Assembly: GCF_003581645.1 (NCBI RefSeq)
Contig: NZ_QXFK01000019.1
Coordinates: 310,001 to 374,000 of the forward strand
Length of the DNA stretch: 64,000 nucleotides
Direction of reading: 5' to 3'
Origin: Pelagerythrobacter aerophilus
GTDB taxonomy: Bacteria > Pseudomonadota > Alphaproteobacteria > Sphingomonadales > Sphingomonadaceae
Shown here: piece after piece, positions 18,316-28,903 of the stretch
Numbering within the stretch: the first letter of the stretch is position 1
Layout: each line of letters begins with the position of its first letter
Notes under the pieces: model-generated
The model's input: the letters and a program-made list of their open reading frames with translations, nothing else
Database searches by the model: none
What the model was told of the DNA's origin: nothing
Program-made: the position numbers and the translations under genes

Positions 18316-18501
18316 TCATGCGGCTTCGCGCTGTTCAAGCCGGCGGGCGACATATGCTCGAACGCTCTCAGTGGTTACGCGAGTGGCGCGCCCGATCTTG
18401 AACGTCTGAAGCTCGCCAGCGTTGATGAGTTCATATCCCTTGGTAACGCCAACGCCGATTGCTGCGAAAGCATCCTTGGGGGCTAAAGCCAGTGGTTCCA
18501 T
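18316..18501 (-). CDS. AlpA/excisionase-like helix-turn-helix protein
   Basis: 61 aa from ATG 18501. The pattern APKDAFAAIGVGVTKGYELI, then INAGELQTFKIGRATRVTTE, is the winged-helix MerR/AlpA-type DNA-binding fold used by excisionases and element regulators. It is the first gene of the coupled replication cluster, so it may act as excisionase, regulator, or both. Confidence 0.82.
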   Translation of the reverse strand: MEPLALAPKDAFAAIGVGVTKGYELINAGELQTFKIGRATRVTTESVRAYVARRLEQREAA

Positions 18502-18653
18502 TTCTTATTCTCCGTCACCGTTGCTGCCGCGAAGGCTAGCGGGTGACGGAGTAAGTAGGCGAAAGATCGCCCTATTCGCCAATCAAACAGAGGCGTTCAT
18601 TCTTTAAAAGCTAGGCGCTTACTGTCCTGGCAAAAACTGAAGTGGCGGTTTTT
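18502..18653. promoter_or_regulatory. Intergenic region upstream of alpA-like gene
   Basis: 152 bp without a gene. It contains two close GGCGAA/TTCGCC half-sites around 18556-18582 that form an interrupted inverted repeat, a plausible binding site for the AlpA-like protein or integrase accessory factors. No clear promoter boxes were assigned. Confidence 0.35.
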
Positions 18654-19355
18654 TCAAACCACCGCAAATTGCCGCTTCATCTCGTTCTTGAAATCCTGAC
18701 CATCGAGCGCCAGCGCGGCCAGCGCCTCTTCGCCGGTCGAGTATGGGAACGCTCGATTGGGATATCTGACACGGCAGGACGCGACCTCCAACGCTACTTG
18801 AAGTTCTTGCTCACCAAGAGCGTTCGCGACAGCGGCCTTCCATGCCTTGATCGTCGTCCAGTCCTGCCCGTAGGCAGACGAAACAGCATTGTGACGCTCA
18901 AAAGGCTTGTTGCCATTGGCTTCAAGGAACGCATCCCACTGAAGCGCCCGAAGCCTATGCCTAGCTAGCCGTATCGCGTTGTTGTTCTTAAGTCCGTGAT
19001 AGGGGGCGGGCGCAACTATTTGTGCTTTGTCGCCCAAGGCTATCGCCCGAAGTTCGGTCGCCAGCGAGGCGAGGGAAAGCCGATCCTGCGGGACAGCTGC
19101 GGGCGGGGGCGCGAACAATTCTACGCGATCCGCTAGGCACTCCAATCGCGCCTTCGCATCTGTCTCGGCAGGACTTTCGCCCCAAGCCGCAGCCAAGACG
19201 TCAGGACCAACCTTCGCACAAGCCGCCTCTATGAAATGCGACAGGGCGCGCCTCGCAGCGGACGCCCGCGCTTCCGGCGCTTCCGCCTCCGCGAACTCCC
19301 GAAGCCAAGCCTCACCATCAAGGCGAGCCTCGCGTTCAATCAAATCAAAATCCAT
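18654..19355 (-). CDS. Mobile-element protein of unknown function (233 aa)
   Basis: The ATG at 19355 (MDFDLIEREARLDGEAWLRE) is preferred over one 12 codons upstream. The protein is helical and soluble. Its middle contains NNNAIRLARHRLRALQWDAF, and the C-terminal part GQDWTTIKAWKAAVANALG resembles a short helix-turn-helix. No family is recognised. It lies between the integrase and AlpA-like genes on the same strand, typical of the accessory slot of small integrative elements. Confidence 0.65.
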   Translation of the reverse strand: MDFDLIEREARLDGEAWLREFAEAEAPEARASAARRALSHFIEAACAKVGPDVLAAAWGESPAETDAKARLECLADRVELFAPPPAAVPQDRLSLASLATELRAIALGDKAQIVAPAPYHGLKNNNAIRLARHRLRALQWDAFLEANGNKPFERHNAVSSAYGQDWTTIKAWKAAVANALGEQELQVALEVASCRVRYPNRAFPYSTGEEALAALALDGQDFKNEMKRQFAVV

Positions 19356-19452
19356 TATCAACCCCTCCGTAGGGCTTCCGCTGGCATTCAAAGTGGGGCG
19401 GCAGGTCGGGCGGAAACCGACCTTTCGGGAGCTACCCTAGCCGCCCCACCCG

Positions 19453-20634
19453 TCATGCTCCCAGCCTAAGCGGGAGCTGGACCACATCGCCCGGCTGACC
19501 GGAGGCATAGCGCCCCCAAGCATCGAGCAGCGTTCGGCGCATGTCGTTGAACTTGGCGCGATTGTAGGCACGGATAACCTTATCGGGGATGGTATGCGAC
19601 AAGGCCGCTTCCGCCACCGCCTCAGGAACGCTCGGCATACGCTCGGCAGCCCAAGTGCGGAAAGTGGAGCGGAAGCCGTGAACCGTGAAACCCAAGGGGC
19701 GAACCATCTTCGACAGCGTCATGTCGGAAAGAGGCGCACCACCCTTCCCTGGAAAGACGAGACAATCCCGCGAACAGGTCCGCAACGCCTTCGCCCTTGC
19801 GAGGATCGCCAGAGCCTGCGGGGAGAGCGTAACCATGTGTGGCTCGCCATTCTTCATGATCGACCCAGGGCGGTGCCATTCCCCCGCTTCAAGGTCGAAG
19901 TGCGACCACAGCGTCTGCCGTGTCTCGCCTTGCCGCGCGGCGGTGTAGATCGTCAGCAGCAGCGCGAGCCGACCCATCGTCTCTGTTTCCGCCTCTAGTT
20001 TACTGACGAACGGCGGCAATTCCTGATAGGGCATCGACGCGAAGTTGCCCGCCTTGGCCTGCCGCGACAGGAGCGGACGTAGGCCATCACGAGGCGCACC
20101 AGTCGCGCGCCATCCCATCCCTTTGGCATAGTCGAGAACCACCCCGAGGCGCTGGCGCATCTTGCGTGCCGCTGCGGGGGTCCGTGCCCACATAGGCGAC
20201 AGGACGGTGAGCAGATCCTTTTCGTCGATCGAATCTACCCGCAGTCCGCCTATCTTCGGGAATGCGTGGAGCTTGAGGGTAGAGAGGAACGCGCCAGCGT
20301 GGCGGTCGCCCCATCCAGGCGCCAAGGCTGCATGAGCTGCCTGTGCAGCGTCCTTGAAGGACGGGGGTGCGGTTTCGCGCTTGTCTCGCGCTGCTATAGG
20401 ATCGCCGCCGGCGCGGGCCACCTTGCGAAGCCCGCGTGACTTCTCCCTCGCCTCTTCCAGCGACAGGTCGGACAGGGCGCCAAGCCCTATGTCACGGCGT
20501 TTGCCGCCTTTCACGCTGACACGCAGAACCCACGACTTCGCCCCGGTCGGTGACACCAGCAGATATAGGCCCTCACCGTCTCCATGGCGGCCGGGCTTTG
20601 CATTCTTCACCTTCAAGGCAGTTAGTTTGGGCAG
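19453..20634 (-). CDS. Tyrosine-recombinase integrase (P4 type, DUF4102 arm domain)
   Basis: About 390 aa. The N-terminal arm-binding domain reads KVKNAKPGRHGDGEGLYLLV. The catalytic domain has the first Arg in YTAARQGETRQTLW, the HxxR box HGFRSTFRTWA, and the late His and Tyr in LSHTIPDKVIRAYNR. It catalyses site-specific integration, usually at a tRNA 3' end, and a tRNA-Gln lies 141 bp upstream. No ATG exists at the expected N-terminus: family proteins begin MPKLTALKVK, but here the first codon is CTG (20632-20634) and the next candidate is TTG (20614-20616). The start is therefore non-canonical or mutated. Confidence 0.88.
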   Translation of the reverse strand: MPKLTALKVKNAKPGRHGDGEGLYLLVSPTGAKSWVLRVSVKGGKRRDIGLGALSDLSLEEAREKSRGLRKVARAGGDPIAARDKRETAPPSFKDAAQAAHAALAPGWGDRHAGAFLSTLKLHAFPKIGGLRVDSIDEKDLLTVLSPMWARTPAAARKMRQRLGVVLDYAKGMGWRATGAPRDGLRPLLSRQAKAGNFASMPYQELPPFVSKLEAETETMGRLALLLTIYTAARQGETRQTLWSHFDLEAGEWHRPGSIMKNGEPHMVTLSPQALAILARAKALRTCSRDCLVFPGKGGAPLSDMTLSKMVRPLGFTVHGFRSTFRTWAAERMPSVPEAVAEAALSHTIPDKVIRAYNRAKFNDMRRTLLDAWGRYASGQPGDVVQLPLRLGA

Positions 20635-20774
20635 GGGAGCGCTCCCTCAATCGCTCCCACAATATTGGGCGACTTTAGGCGAATGTCAACGAAGGAGCGC
20701 GAAGAACATGCAGAGAACCCCGGCGGAAGCCCCAAGGTTCTGCGAAGGCTGGCGAATGTTGGAGAATTTCGGTT

Positions 20775-20848
20775 TGGATGCCCCGCGAGGATTCGAACCT
20801 CGATTGACGGAGTCAGAGTCCGTAGTCTTACCATTAGACGACGGGGCA
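20775..20848 (-). tRNA. tRNA-Gln (anticodon CTG)
   Basis: Read on the minus strand, the acceptor TGCCCCG pairs with CGGGGCA, with a discriminator base and encoded CCA. The anticodon loop is CTCTGAC with CTG at positions 34-36 in a GACGGA-type stem. The T arm GAGG-TTCGAAT-CCTC is canonical. U1-A72 is typical of glutamine tRNAs. Its 3' end faces the integrase gene, which makes it the likely attachment site of the element. Confidence 0.93.
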
Positions 20849-21006
20849 ACGCGCGAGCGTGGTCGCGAGGGGGCGCATCTAGTTTTGCGCGGGGCCGAGG
20901 TCAAGCCCGGTTTGGTCTGGGCGCTTGCCCCCGCCTGCTCCGCACGCTAGCATCGCCGCCAGGTCCCCGCGCAAGCACGTGCGGGCGGAATTGAAAGTAT
21001 TGAAGT

Positions 21007-22200
21007 ATGGCGGATTTTTCTCCGCCGGACAGTGACAGGAGACCAGGCGCACGACGGGGCAAGACGTCCGGCAAAGTAGCCGATTTTCGCTACAAGCGCC
21101 CCGCGCCTACCGACAAGAGCAAGCCCGGGAGCCGTCCCGTCCGCCGCTCGGACGCACGTTCCGACGCCAGGGGCGAGCCGCGCAGCGCTCCGCACCGGAA
21201 CCAGGCCTATGCTGCACTCGACCTCGGCACCAACAACTGCCGTCTGCTGATCGCGCGGCCCGCAGGTGAGAACTTCACCGTGATCGACGCCTTCAGCCGT
21301 GTCGTGCGCCTCGGCGAAGGGCTCGCGATGTCGGGACGGCTCAGCGATGCGGCGATGGACCGTGCGCTCGGCGCGCTGCGGATCTGCGCAGAGAAGCTGC
21401 GCCGCCGCCACGTCTATCTCGCCCGTTCGGTCGCGACCGAGGCCTGCCGCCGCGCGGTCAACGGCGCCGAATTCATCGAGCGCGTCCGGCAGGAAACCGG
21501 CATCGTGCTCGACGTGATCTCGGCGCAGGAAGAAGCACGGCTTGCCGTACTCGGCTGCCATATCCTGCTCGAACGCGGAGAAGGGCCGGCCGTGATCTTC
21601 GACATCGGCGGCGGATCGACCGAGCTTGTCCTGATCGAGCCCGAAGGTCCGGTGCCGCGCATTCTCGACTGGCAGAGCGTACCATGGGGCGTCGTCTCGC
21701 TGACGGACATGGTCGCCAGGGGCGAGAGGACGGCCGAAGGGCGCCTCGCCCGTTACGCGGAAATGCGGCGCGTCGTCGCGGAAAGCTTCGCCCCGTTCGC
21801 CGAGCGGATCGCTGGCGCCGCTCAGACCGAGCGCGAGATCCGGCTCCTCGGCACCAGCGGCACGGTGACGACGTTGGCCAGCGTCCATCTCGAACTGCCG
21901 CAATATGACCGGCGCGCGGTGGACGGTCTGATCGTCCCCTCAAGCGACATGCGCGCCATCAGCACGCGGCTCGCCGGGATGAGTGCGGAGGAGCGCGGGC
22001 GGCTGCCGTGCATCGGCAACGACCGTGCGGAACTGGTCGTGGCCGGCTGCGCGATCCTCGAGGCGATTCTGGACATCTGGCCGGCCGAGCGGCTCGGGGT
22101 GGCGGATCGCGGGATTCGCGAAGGCATCCTGCGCAGCCTGATGGCGGCCGGGGTCGCCCCTGCGTCCCGTCAGGCCCCGCAAGCATCGGCGAGCGCCTGA
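21007..22200 (+). CDS. Ppx/GppA family phosphatase
   Basis: 397 aa. After a basic, low-complexity N-terminal extension (residues 1-65, rich in Arg, Lys, Pro and Ser) comes the actin-like ATPase fold: YAALDLGTNNCRLLIA, then VIFDIGGGSTELVLI and LLGTSGTVTTLASVHLEL. The family hydrolyses exopolyphosphate or pppGpp. It lacks the C-terminal HD domain of long Ppx proteins, so it is the short form. The stop overlaps the rlmE start, forming an operon usual in sphingomonads. Confidence 0.9.
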   Translation: MADFSPPDSDRRPGARRGKTSGKVADFRYKRPAPTDKSKPGSRPVRRSDARSDARGEPRSAPHRNQAYAALDLGTNNCRLLIARPAGENFTVIDAFSRVVRLGEGLAMSGRLSDAAMDRALGALRICAEKLRRRHVYLARSVATEACRRAVNGAEFIERVRQETGIVLDVISAQEEARLAVLGCHILLERGEGPAVIFDIGGGSTELVLIEPEGPVPRILDWQSVPWGVVSLTDMVARGERTAEGRLARYAEMRRVVAESFAPFAERIAGAAQTEREIRLLGTSGTVTTLASVHLELPQYDRRAVDGLIVPSSDMRAISTRLAGMSAEERGRLPCIGNDRAELVVAGCAILEAILDIWPAERLGVADRGIREGILRSLMAAGVAPASRQAPQASASA

Positions 22201-22865
22201 TGGCACGTTCCGGCCGCAATCCCGACAAGCGCCTGCGCAGCGCGCGCGGGCGCACCGCGTCGTCCACCCGCTGGCTCGAGCGACAGCTCAACGACCCCTA
22301 CGTCCAGCAGGCCAAGGCCGAAGGCTACCGCAGCCGGGCGGCCTACAAGCTGATCGAACTCGACGAGAAGTTCGGCCTGCTCAGGGGCGTGCGCCGCGTG
22401 GTCGATCTCGGCATCGCGCCCGGCGGATGGAGCCAGGTCGTGCGCAAGCAGGTCCCCAAGGCGGCAATCGTCGGCATCGACCTGCTCGAAGTGGAACCGA
22501 TCGAAGGCGTCACGATCCTGCAGATGGATTTCATGGCCGACGCGGCGCCCGCCGCACTCGAAGCGGCACTCGACGGCCCGCCCGACCTCGTCATGTCCGA
22601 CATGGCGGCGAACACCGTGGGCCACAAACAGACCGACCACTTGCGCACCATGGGCCTGGTCGAAGCCGCGGCCTGGTTCGCGGTCGAGAACCTGGCCGAA
22701 GGCGGCACGTTCCTGGCCAAAGTGCTGGCCGGCGGCACCGATGCCGAACTGCTCGCGCTGCTCAAGAAGCACTTCCGCACGGTCAAGCACGCCAAGCCCC
22801 CGGCGAGCCGCAAGGGTTCGTCCGAATGGTACGTCGTAGCGCAGGGCTTCAAGGGGCGGGGCTAA
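22200..22865 (+). CDS. rlmE: 23S rRNA (uridine2552-2'-O)-methyltransferase
   Basis: 221 aa, starting at the ATG that overlaps the Ppx/GppA stop (TGATG). The SAM-dependent FtsJ/RrmJ fold is clear: SRAAYKLIELDEKFGLL, VVDLGIAPGGWSQVV, DLVMSDMAANTVGHKQTDH and LAEGGTFLAKVLAGG. It shows the K-D-K-E catalytic set (K in AAYKL, D in MSDM, K in LAKV, and E in SSEWYVVAQGF). It methylates U2552 in the ribosomal A-loop during 50S maturation. Confidence 0.96.
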   Translation: MARSGRNPDKRLRSARGRTASSTRWLERQLNDPYVQQAKAEGYRSRAAYKLIELDEKFGLLRGVRRVVDLGIAPGGWSQVVRKQVPKAAIVGIDLLEVEPIEGVTILQMDFMADAAPAALEAALDGPPDLVMSDMAANTVGHKQTDHLRTMGLVEAAAWFAVENLAEGGTFLAKVLAGGTDAELLALLKKHFRTVKHAKPPASRKGSSEWYVVAQGFKGRG

Positions 22866-22902
22866 CCGACCGTCACAACGGCAAGTGAGACTGCGGGGAG
22901 CG

Positions 22903-22922
22903 ATCCCGGCTTCGGCCGGGAT
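22903..22922. terminator. Hairpin between convergent rlmE and cytochrome c genes
   Basis: A perfect 8-bp stem (ATCCCGGC with GCCGGGAT) is closed by a TTCG loop. It lies between convergent genes. There is no clear T-run on either side, so termination may be weak or Rho-aided. Confidence 0.6.
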
Positions 22923-22934
22923 AGGGAAATCGCC

Positions 22935-23570
22935 TCAGGCGCCTTCGCCGACCGGGTTGATCTGATCCGCGCCGGGAACGGCTTCTTCGGCCTCGGGCGT
23001 TTCGGTGTCGCCGCCGGCCGCCGCTTCGGCTTCCTCCACCGCCGGAGCGGGCTCGGGAAGTGCCGGGCCGCCGCCGTTCTCGTACAGGAAGCGGATGATG
23101 TTCGCGCGGTCTTCGGGGCTCGAGAGGCCGGCGAAGCTCATCTTCGTGCCAGGCGCGAAGGAGCGCGGGCTTTCCAGCCATGCGAACATGTTTTCGTAAG
23201 TCCACGTGCCACCGTGGCTGGCCAGGGCATCGCTGAAAGTGAAGCCCGGAATGCCTTCGCCGACCGGCTCGCCCATGACGCCGTAAAGATTGGGGCCCTG
23301 GCCGTTCGCACCACCCTGATTGAAGGTGTGGCAGGTGCCGCAACGCGCCGTGGCGGCCGCTTCGCCCACGGCCGGGTCGGCGTTCGCGAGCAGCGTACCG
23401 ATGTCGAGTGCTTCCTCGCCCCCGCCTTCTTCGATCGCACCTTCGATCGGATAGCCGCCCTCTTCCGGTACGTGCGTGGCGAAATAGCGCGAACTCACAC
23501 TCGACAAGCCAAGGCCGACGATACCCGCGAAAAGAAGCCATCCGGCGGCGGTGTTGAAACGGTCGTTCAT
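22935..23570 (-). CDS. Membrane-anchored c-type cytochrome (CycM/c552-like)
   Basis: 211 aa from ATG 23570; a TTG two codons upstream is less likely. An N-terminal uncleaved anchor (WLLFAGIVGLGLSSV) precedes the periplasmic class I cytochrome domain. This has haem motif CGTCH in TARCGTCHTFNQGGANG and distal Met in FAPGTKMSFAGL. The C-terminal tail is Pro/Glu/Ala-rich. Such proteins carry electrons from the bc1 complex to terminal oxidases. Confidence 0.92.
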   Translation of the reverse strand: MNDRFNTAAGWLLFAGIVGLGLSSVSSRYFATHVPEEGGYPIEGAIEEGGGEEALDIGTLLANADPAVGEAAATARCGTCHTFNQGGANGQGPNLYGVMGEPVGEGIPGFTFSDALASHGGTWTYENMFAWLESPRSFAPGTKMSFAGLSSPEDRANIIRFLYENGGGPALPEPAPAVEEAEAAAGGDTETPEAEEAVPGADQINPVGEGA

Positions 23571-23692
23571 GCGCAAAGAGTTCCGAGGAATACGATTGTG
23601 GCTGTTTCGCGCGCCGCTCTAATCGGCACCCCTCGCAAGCGCAAGCCATAGTTCTTGCCCGCCGCGCAGGGCGCGCTTAGGGCCCAGTCCCC

Positions 23693-24601
23693 ATGCAAAG
23701 CTTCCCCGCCCCCGCGCTCGCCATGGTCGAGCGAATGCGCGCCGCGGCCGCGCAGGATCCGACGCGCGCGATCGCCTTTCAGGGCGCACCCGGCGCCAAC
23801 TCGCACCGCGCCGCCGGCGAGGCCGCGCCCGACTATCTGCCGCTGCCGTGCTTCGGATTCGAGGACGCGCTGGAGGCGGTGAAGGACGGGCGCGCCGGCT
23901 GCGCCATCATCCCGATCGAAAACAGCCAGCACGGCCGCGTCGCCGACATCCACTTCCTGCTGCCCCACAGCGGCCTGTCGATCGTGGGCGAGCACTTTAT
24001 GCCGATCACCCACGCGCTGATGGCGATTCCCAATGCCGACGGCAGCTTCGGCCCGTTCGAGGCAGCCTATAGCCACCCGCAAGCGCTCGGCCAGTCGCGG
24101 ATGTTCCTGCGCGAGCGGGGGATCGTCCCGCTGAGCCATGCCGACACCGCCGGCTCGGCCGCCTTCGTCGCGGAAAAGGGCGACCCCCGACTGGCCGCGA
24201 TCGCGCCGAAGCTCGCCGCGGAACTCTACGGATTGCAGGTGGTGGAGGACCGGGTCGAGGATGCCGCCGACAACACCACGCGCTTCGTCGTCCTCGCGCG
24301 CGAACCGCTCGATCCGGCGAGCCTCGAGGGCGATGCGGCGATGACGACTTTCGTTTTCGAAGTGAAGAACGTGCCCGCCGCGCTCTACAAGGCGCTCGGC
24401 TGCTTCGCGACCAACGGCGTCAACATGACCAAGCTCGAAAGCTATCAGCAGGGCGCGAGCTTCGCCGCGACGATGTTCTACGCCGACATCGTGGGGGCGC
24501 CGGGTGACCCGCGGGTCGACGGCGCGTTCGAGGAACTGGCGTTCCACTGCAAGGACTTGCGCCTGCTCGGCAGCTACCGCCAAGCACGCCCGCGACCCTG
24601 A
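23693..24601 (+). CDS. pheA: Prephenate dehydratase
   Basis: 302 aa, monofunctional with no chorismate mutase domain. It converts prephenate to phenylpyruvate in phenylalanine synthesis. The N-terminus has IAFQGAPGANSHRAA. The catalytic TRF motif is DNTTRFVVLAR near residue 200. The C-terminal ACT domain (TTFVFEVKNVPAALYKAL, NGVNMTKLESY) mediates Phe feedback inhibition. Confidence 0.95.
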   Translation: MQSFPAPALAMVERMRAAAAQDPTRAIAFQGAPGANSHRAAGEAAPDYLPLPCFGFEDALEAVKDGRAGCAIIPIENSQHGRVADIHFLLPHSGLSIVGEHFMPITHALMAIPNADGSFGPFEAAYSHPQALGQSRMFLRERGIVPLSHADTAGSAAFVAEKGDPRLAAIAPKLAAELYGLQVVEDRVEDAADNTTRFVVLAREPLDPASLEGDAAMTTFVFEVKNVPAALYKALGCFATNGVNMTKLESYQQGASFAATMFYADIVGAPGDPRVDGAFEELAFHCKDLRLLGSYRQARPRP

Positions 24602-24655
24602 CCGGGCGCCGATCGCGCTTGCACCGCGCCCGGCGACCTGCCACCACTCATCCCC

Positions 24656-25315
24656 GTGGCACGGGGCGCTGGGGACATCGCAGAGGGCGGAGCGGCGCCG
24701 GCAGAGACCGGCTGGGACGCCGTTCGCGCCGATGACACGATCCAGTTCACCCCGATCGATCTGCCCGAGCAGCAGGAGCCCCCTGGCTGGCTGACGGCGA
24801 TTTTCGAGGCGCTGGGCGACTTTTTCGCGCCGATCGGCCGGGCGCTCGGCATGTCGTGGCCAGTGTTCAAATGGGTGTTGCTCGGCGTGGGCGTGCTGCT
24901 GGCCGGTTACCTGCTTTGGCGACTGCTTGCGCCGGTTTTCGTCAGGCCCCGTCGGGTGAAGGCGGAAGAGCCCGAATGGGTACCGGACCGCGCCGAAGCG
25001 CTTGCACTGCTCGAGGATGCGGACCGGCTCGCCGCGGAGGGCCGCTACGACGAGGCCACGCACCTGCTGCTCCAGCGCAGCGTCGGCCAGATCGCCGCCG
25101 CCCGACCCGACTGGGTCGAACCGTCGAGCACGGCGCGCGAACTCGCCGCGCTGGCAGCCCTGCCCGATGCGGCCCGCACGGCCTTCGCCGCGATTGCCGA
25201 GCGGGTCGAACGGAGCCTCTTCGCTTTGCGCAGCCTCGGGGCCGAAGACTGGCAGGCCGCGCGCGCGGCCTACGCCGAATTCGCGCTCCAGCGCCTTCCG
25301 GGCCGCGCCGCATGA
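24656..25315 (+). CDS. DUF4129-type membrane protein, first gene of MoxR/DUF58 operon
   Basis: 219 aa from GTG 24656. One membrane span (residues about 74-95, WVLLGVGVLLAGYLLWRLL) separates an N-terminal region from a cytoplasmic C-terminal DUF4129-like domain (AEGRYDEATHLLLQRSVGQI). Its stop overlaps the next ATG. It opens a six-gene block of overlapping genes that recurs in Proteobacteria. The molecular role is unknown. Confidence 0.72.
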   Translation: MARGAGDIAEGGAAPAETGWDAVRADDTIQFTPIDLPEQQEPPGWLTAIFEALGDFFAPIGRALGMSWPVFKWVLLGVGVLLAGYLLWRLLAPVFVRPRRVKAEEPEWVPDRAEALALLEDADRLAAEGRYDEATHLLLQRSVGQIAAARPDWVEPSSTARELAALAALPDAARTAFAAIAERVERSLFALRSLGAEDWQAARAAYAEFALQRLPGRAA

Positions 25316-26600
25316 CCGGCCAGGGTGCGCCTGCGTTCAACCCCAGGGTCGTGCTCGGCCTGCTGCTGTTCGGCGCCATCGCGTTCGCCGCCACGCTCTA
25401 CTTCATCGGTGCGGGAGAGACCTCGCGCGGGCCCAACGACGGCGGCAGCCACGCCGCTGCGAAGGGCCTGACCGGGTACGCGGCGCTCGCCGAGATTCTC
25501 GAAGCGGAAGGGCACGAGGTTTCGCTCTCGCGCAGCCCCGGGGCGTTCGACGACGAAGCGCTCCTGATCCTGACCCCTCCGGTCTTCGCCGACGGAGAGG
25601 AGATCGTCGAGCTGATCGGCAGTCGCCGTTACGCCGGCCCTACGCTAGTAATCCTGCCCAAGTGGCATGCGATGACGATCCCCGATGCGATTCCGGTCGA
25701 GAAGGAGGACGGGTGGGTCGTCCTCGGCGGTGCAAGCAAGCCGTCGTGGATAGAAGCCCTCGAAGGGCAATATGCGACCGAGCTCGCACTCGGCGAACTC
25801 GATCGGACGCAAGGGCCGGATTGGCAATCGGGTGCGCACCGGGGCGAATTGCCGGACCCGAAGCACGTTCAGACGATAGCCAACGCGACGATGATCCCGC
25901 TGGTGACCGCAAGCAACGGCAACATCCTCGCCGGATACTACGACGACGGCGGATACTATCCGGTGCTCGACGAGGCAGCGGGGCTGCCACCGGCGGACGA
26001 GGAGGATCTCGACACCAGCCGCTGGAACTTCATGGTTGTGGCCGAGCCCGATCTGTTCGACAACTACGGCATGGCCGACCGCGAGCGCGCTGCGCTCGCG
26101 CACGAGATCGTCGATCTGGCGATGGAGGGGCAGGATCTGCCGATCGTGTTCGATCTGACGCTGAACGGCCTTGGGCGAACGCAGAACCTGCTCACGCTCG
26201 CTTTCGCACCGCCCTTCCTGGCCGCGACGCTGTGCCTCGCGCTGGCGATGATGGTGGTTGCCTGGCGCGCCTTCCGCCGCTTCGGTCCGCCGCTCGCGGA
26301 GGCGCGCGCGATCGCCTTCGGCAAGCGGCGGCTGGTTGCGAACAGCGCTGCCCTGATTCTGCGCACGCGGCGTCTGCACCTGTTGACCGGGCCCTACGTG
26401 GAGACCGTCCGCCAACGCCTCGTCGCTGCCCTCCGGCTGCGTCGGAGCGACGACGAGACGCTCGACCACGCCCTCGACCGGCGCGCGCCAGATGCGCCGG
26501 GCTTCGCCGAGAGCGCCGAGGCGCTGCGGCAGGCGACCCGCCCGAACGAGATCCTGCGCGCCGCGAGCGCACTCAAATCCCTTGAAAGGAAGCTGATCCG

Positions 26601-26604
<4 letters not shown>
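25312..26604 (+). CDS. DUF4350-domain membrane protein
   Basis: 430 aa from ATG 25312 (overlapping the previous stop). There is an N-terminal membrane span ([19 protein letters not shown]), a DUF4350-like extracytoplasmic domain ([29 protein letters not shown]), and a second span near residue 300 ([20 protein letters not shown]). A cytoplasmic helical tail follows. The role is unknown; it is always found with MoxR and DUF58 genes. Confidence 0.82.
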
Positions 26605-27559
<955 letters not shown>

Positions 27560-27563
<4 letters not shown>

Positions 27564-28903
27564 GATCAGGGGACCCGATCCTCCCCGTCGTCCCCACTGC
27601 CCGCACCGCGTGGCTCGCCGCTCTGGCGGCGCCGCTGGCGCTGGTGATCGCTGCAGCGGCGCCGGGGGCATGGGTGATCGCCCCCGCGGCCGGAGTGGCG
27701 CTGCTGGTGCTCGCATTGCTCGACGGCGCGCTCGCCGGACGGATGAGCGATTGGCGGCTCCACGCGCCGGCCGACGCCGAGGTCGGCGAGCCACTGACCG
27801 TCGCTCTGCTCGCGGAGATTGCCGGGCACGCCGCGCGCACGCCTGTCGAGGTCGCCCTCGCCGTCGATCCGCGGCTCGAACCGGGCGGCGGTGTGCAATT
27901 CGCCGCTCCGTTCGACCCCGCGACCGGCACCTGGCACGGAACGGCCGAGGTCACGCCCTCGCGCCGGGGCACCGCTCCCATCGAACGCGTCTGGCTCCGC
28001 TGGACCGGACCGCTTGGTCTCGGCGCGCGGCAGGTCAGCCATGAGCTGGACCGCGCGATCCGCATCTGGCCCGATCTCGCGCCGGTCCGCAGCCCCGAGT
28101 TGCAGACATTCCTGCGTGACGCCCAGTTCGGCCTCATCGCCCGCCGCATCCGCGGCGAAGGCACGCAGTTCGAGGCACTGAGCGAATACGAGCCTGGGAT
28201 GGACCGCCGCCGGATCGACTGGAAAGCGAGCGCGCGCCATACCCGCCTCTACGCGCGTGAGAACGAGAGCGAGCGCAACAACCAAATCGTATTCGCCTTC
28301 GACTGCGGCCAGGCCATGTGCGAGCCGGTCGGCGGTCTGCCGCGGATCGACCGCGCGGTCACCTCGGCTCTCACGGCGTCTTATGTCGCCCTCAAGGGCG
28401 GCGACCGCGTGGCGCTGTTCGGATTCGCCCAGCGGCCCGAACTGTCGACGCCGTTCATTAGCGATTCGCGCAACTTCCATCGCCTTCAGCACGCCGCGGC
28501 CGGGCTCGACTACCATGCAGAGGAGCCGAACTTCACGCTGGCGCTGGCGACCCTTGCCGCCCGGCTGATGCGCCGCTCGCTGATCGTGCTGTTCTCCGAC
28601 TTTACCGATCCGACCGGCGCCGAGCTGATGATCGAGAGCGTCGGCCGACTGGTCGACAGGCACCTGGTGCTGTTCGTCACCATGGAGGATGAGGACCTCG
28701 CTGCGATGTCCGCCGCCGAGCCCGACTCGCTCGATGCGCTGGCGACCGCCGTCACCGCCGACACGCTGCTGCGCCAGCGCGCGCTCGTGCTCCAGCGGCT
28801 GCGGCAGATGGGGGTCGACATCATCGAGGCGCCGTGGGACCGGATCGGCTACCGCCTCATCGACCGCTACCTCGAAATCAAGCGCGCCGAGGCGATCGGG
28901 TGA
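27560..28903 (+). CDS. DUF58-domain protein (MoxR partner)
   Basis: 447 aa from GTG 27560, which overlaps the moxR stop. Two N-terminal membrane spans (residues about 17-52) are followed by a DUF58 region with the signature [24 protein letters not shown]-like fold ([26 protein letters not shown]) comes next. DUF58 proteins are presumed MIDAS-containing partners of MoxR. The stop overlaps the next GTG. Confidence 0.9.

Noticed and set aside
20947-21903. 318-codon minus frame opposite the Ppx/GppA gene
   Set aside because: The plus strand carries clear actin-like ATPase motifs; the antisense product looks random.
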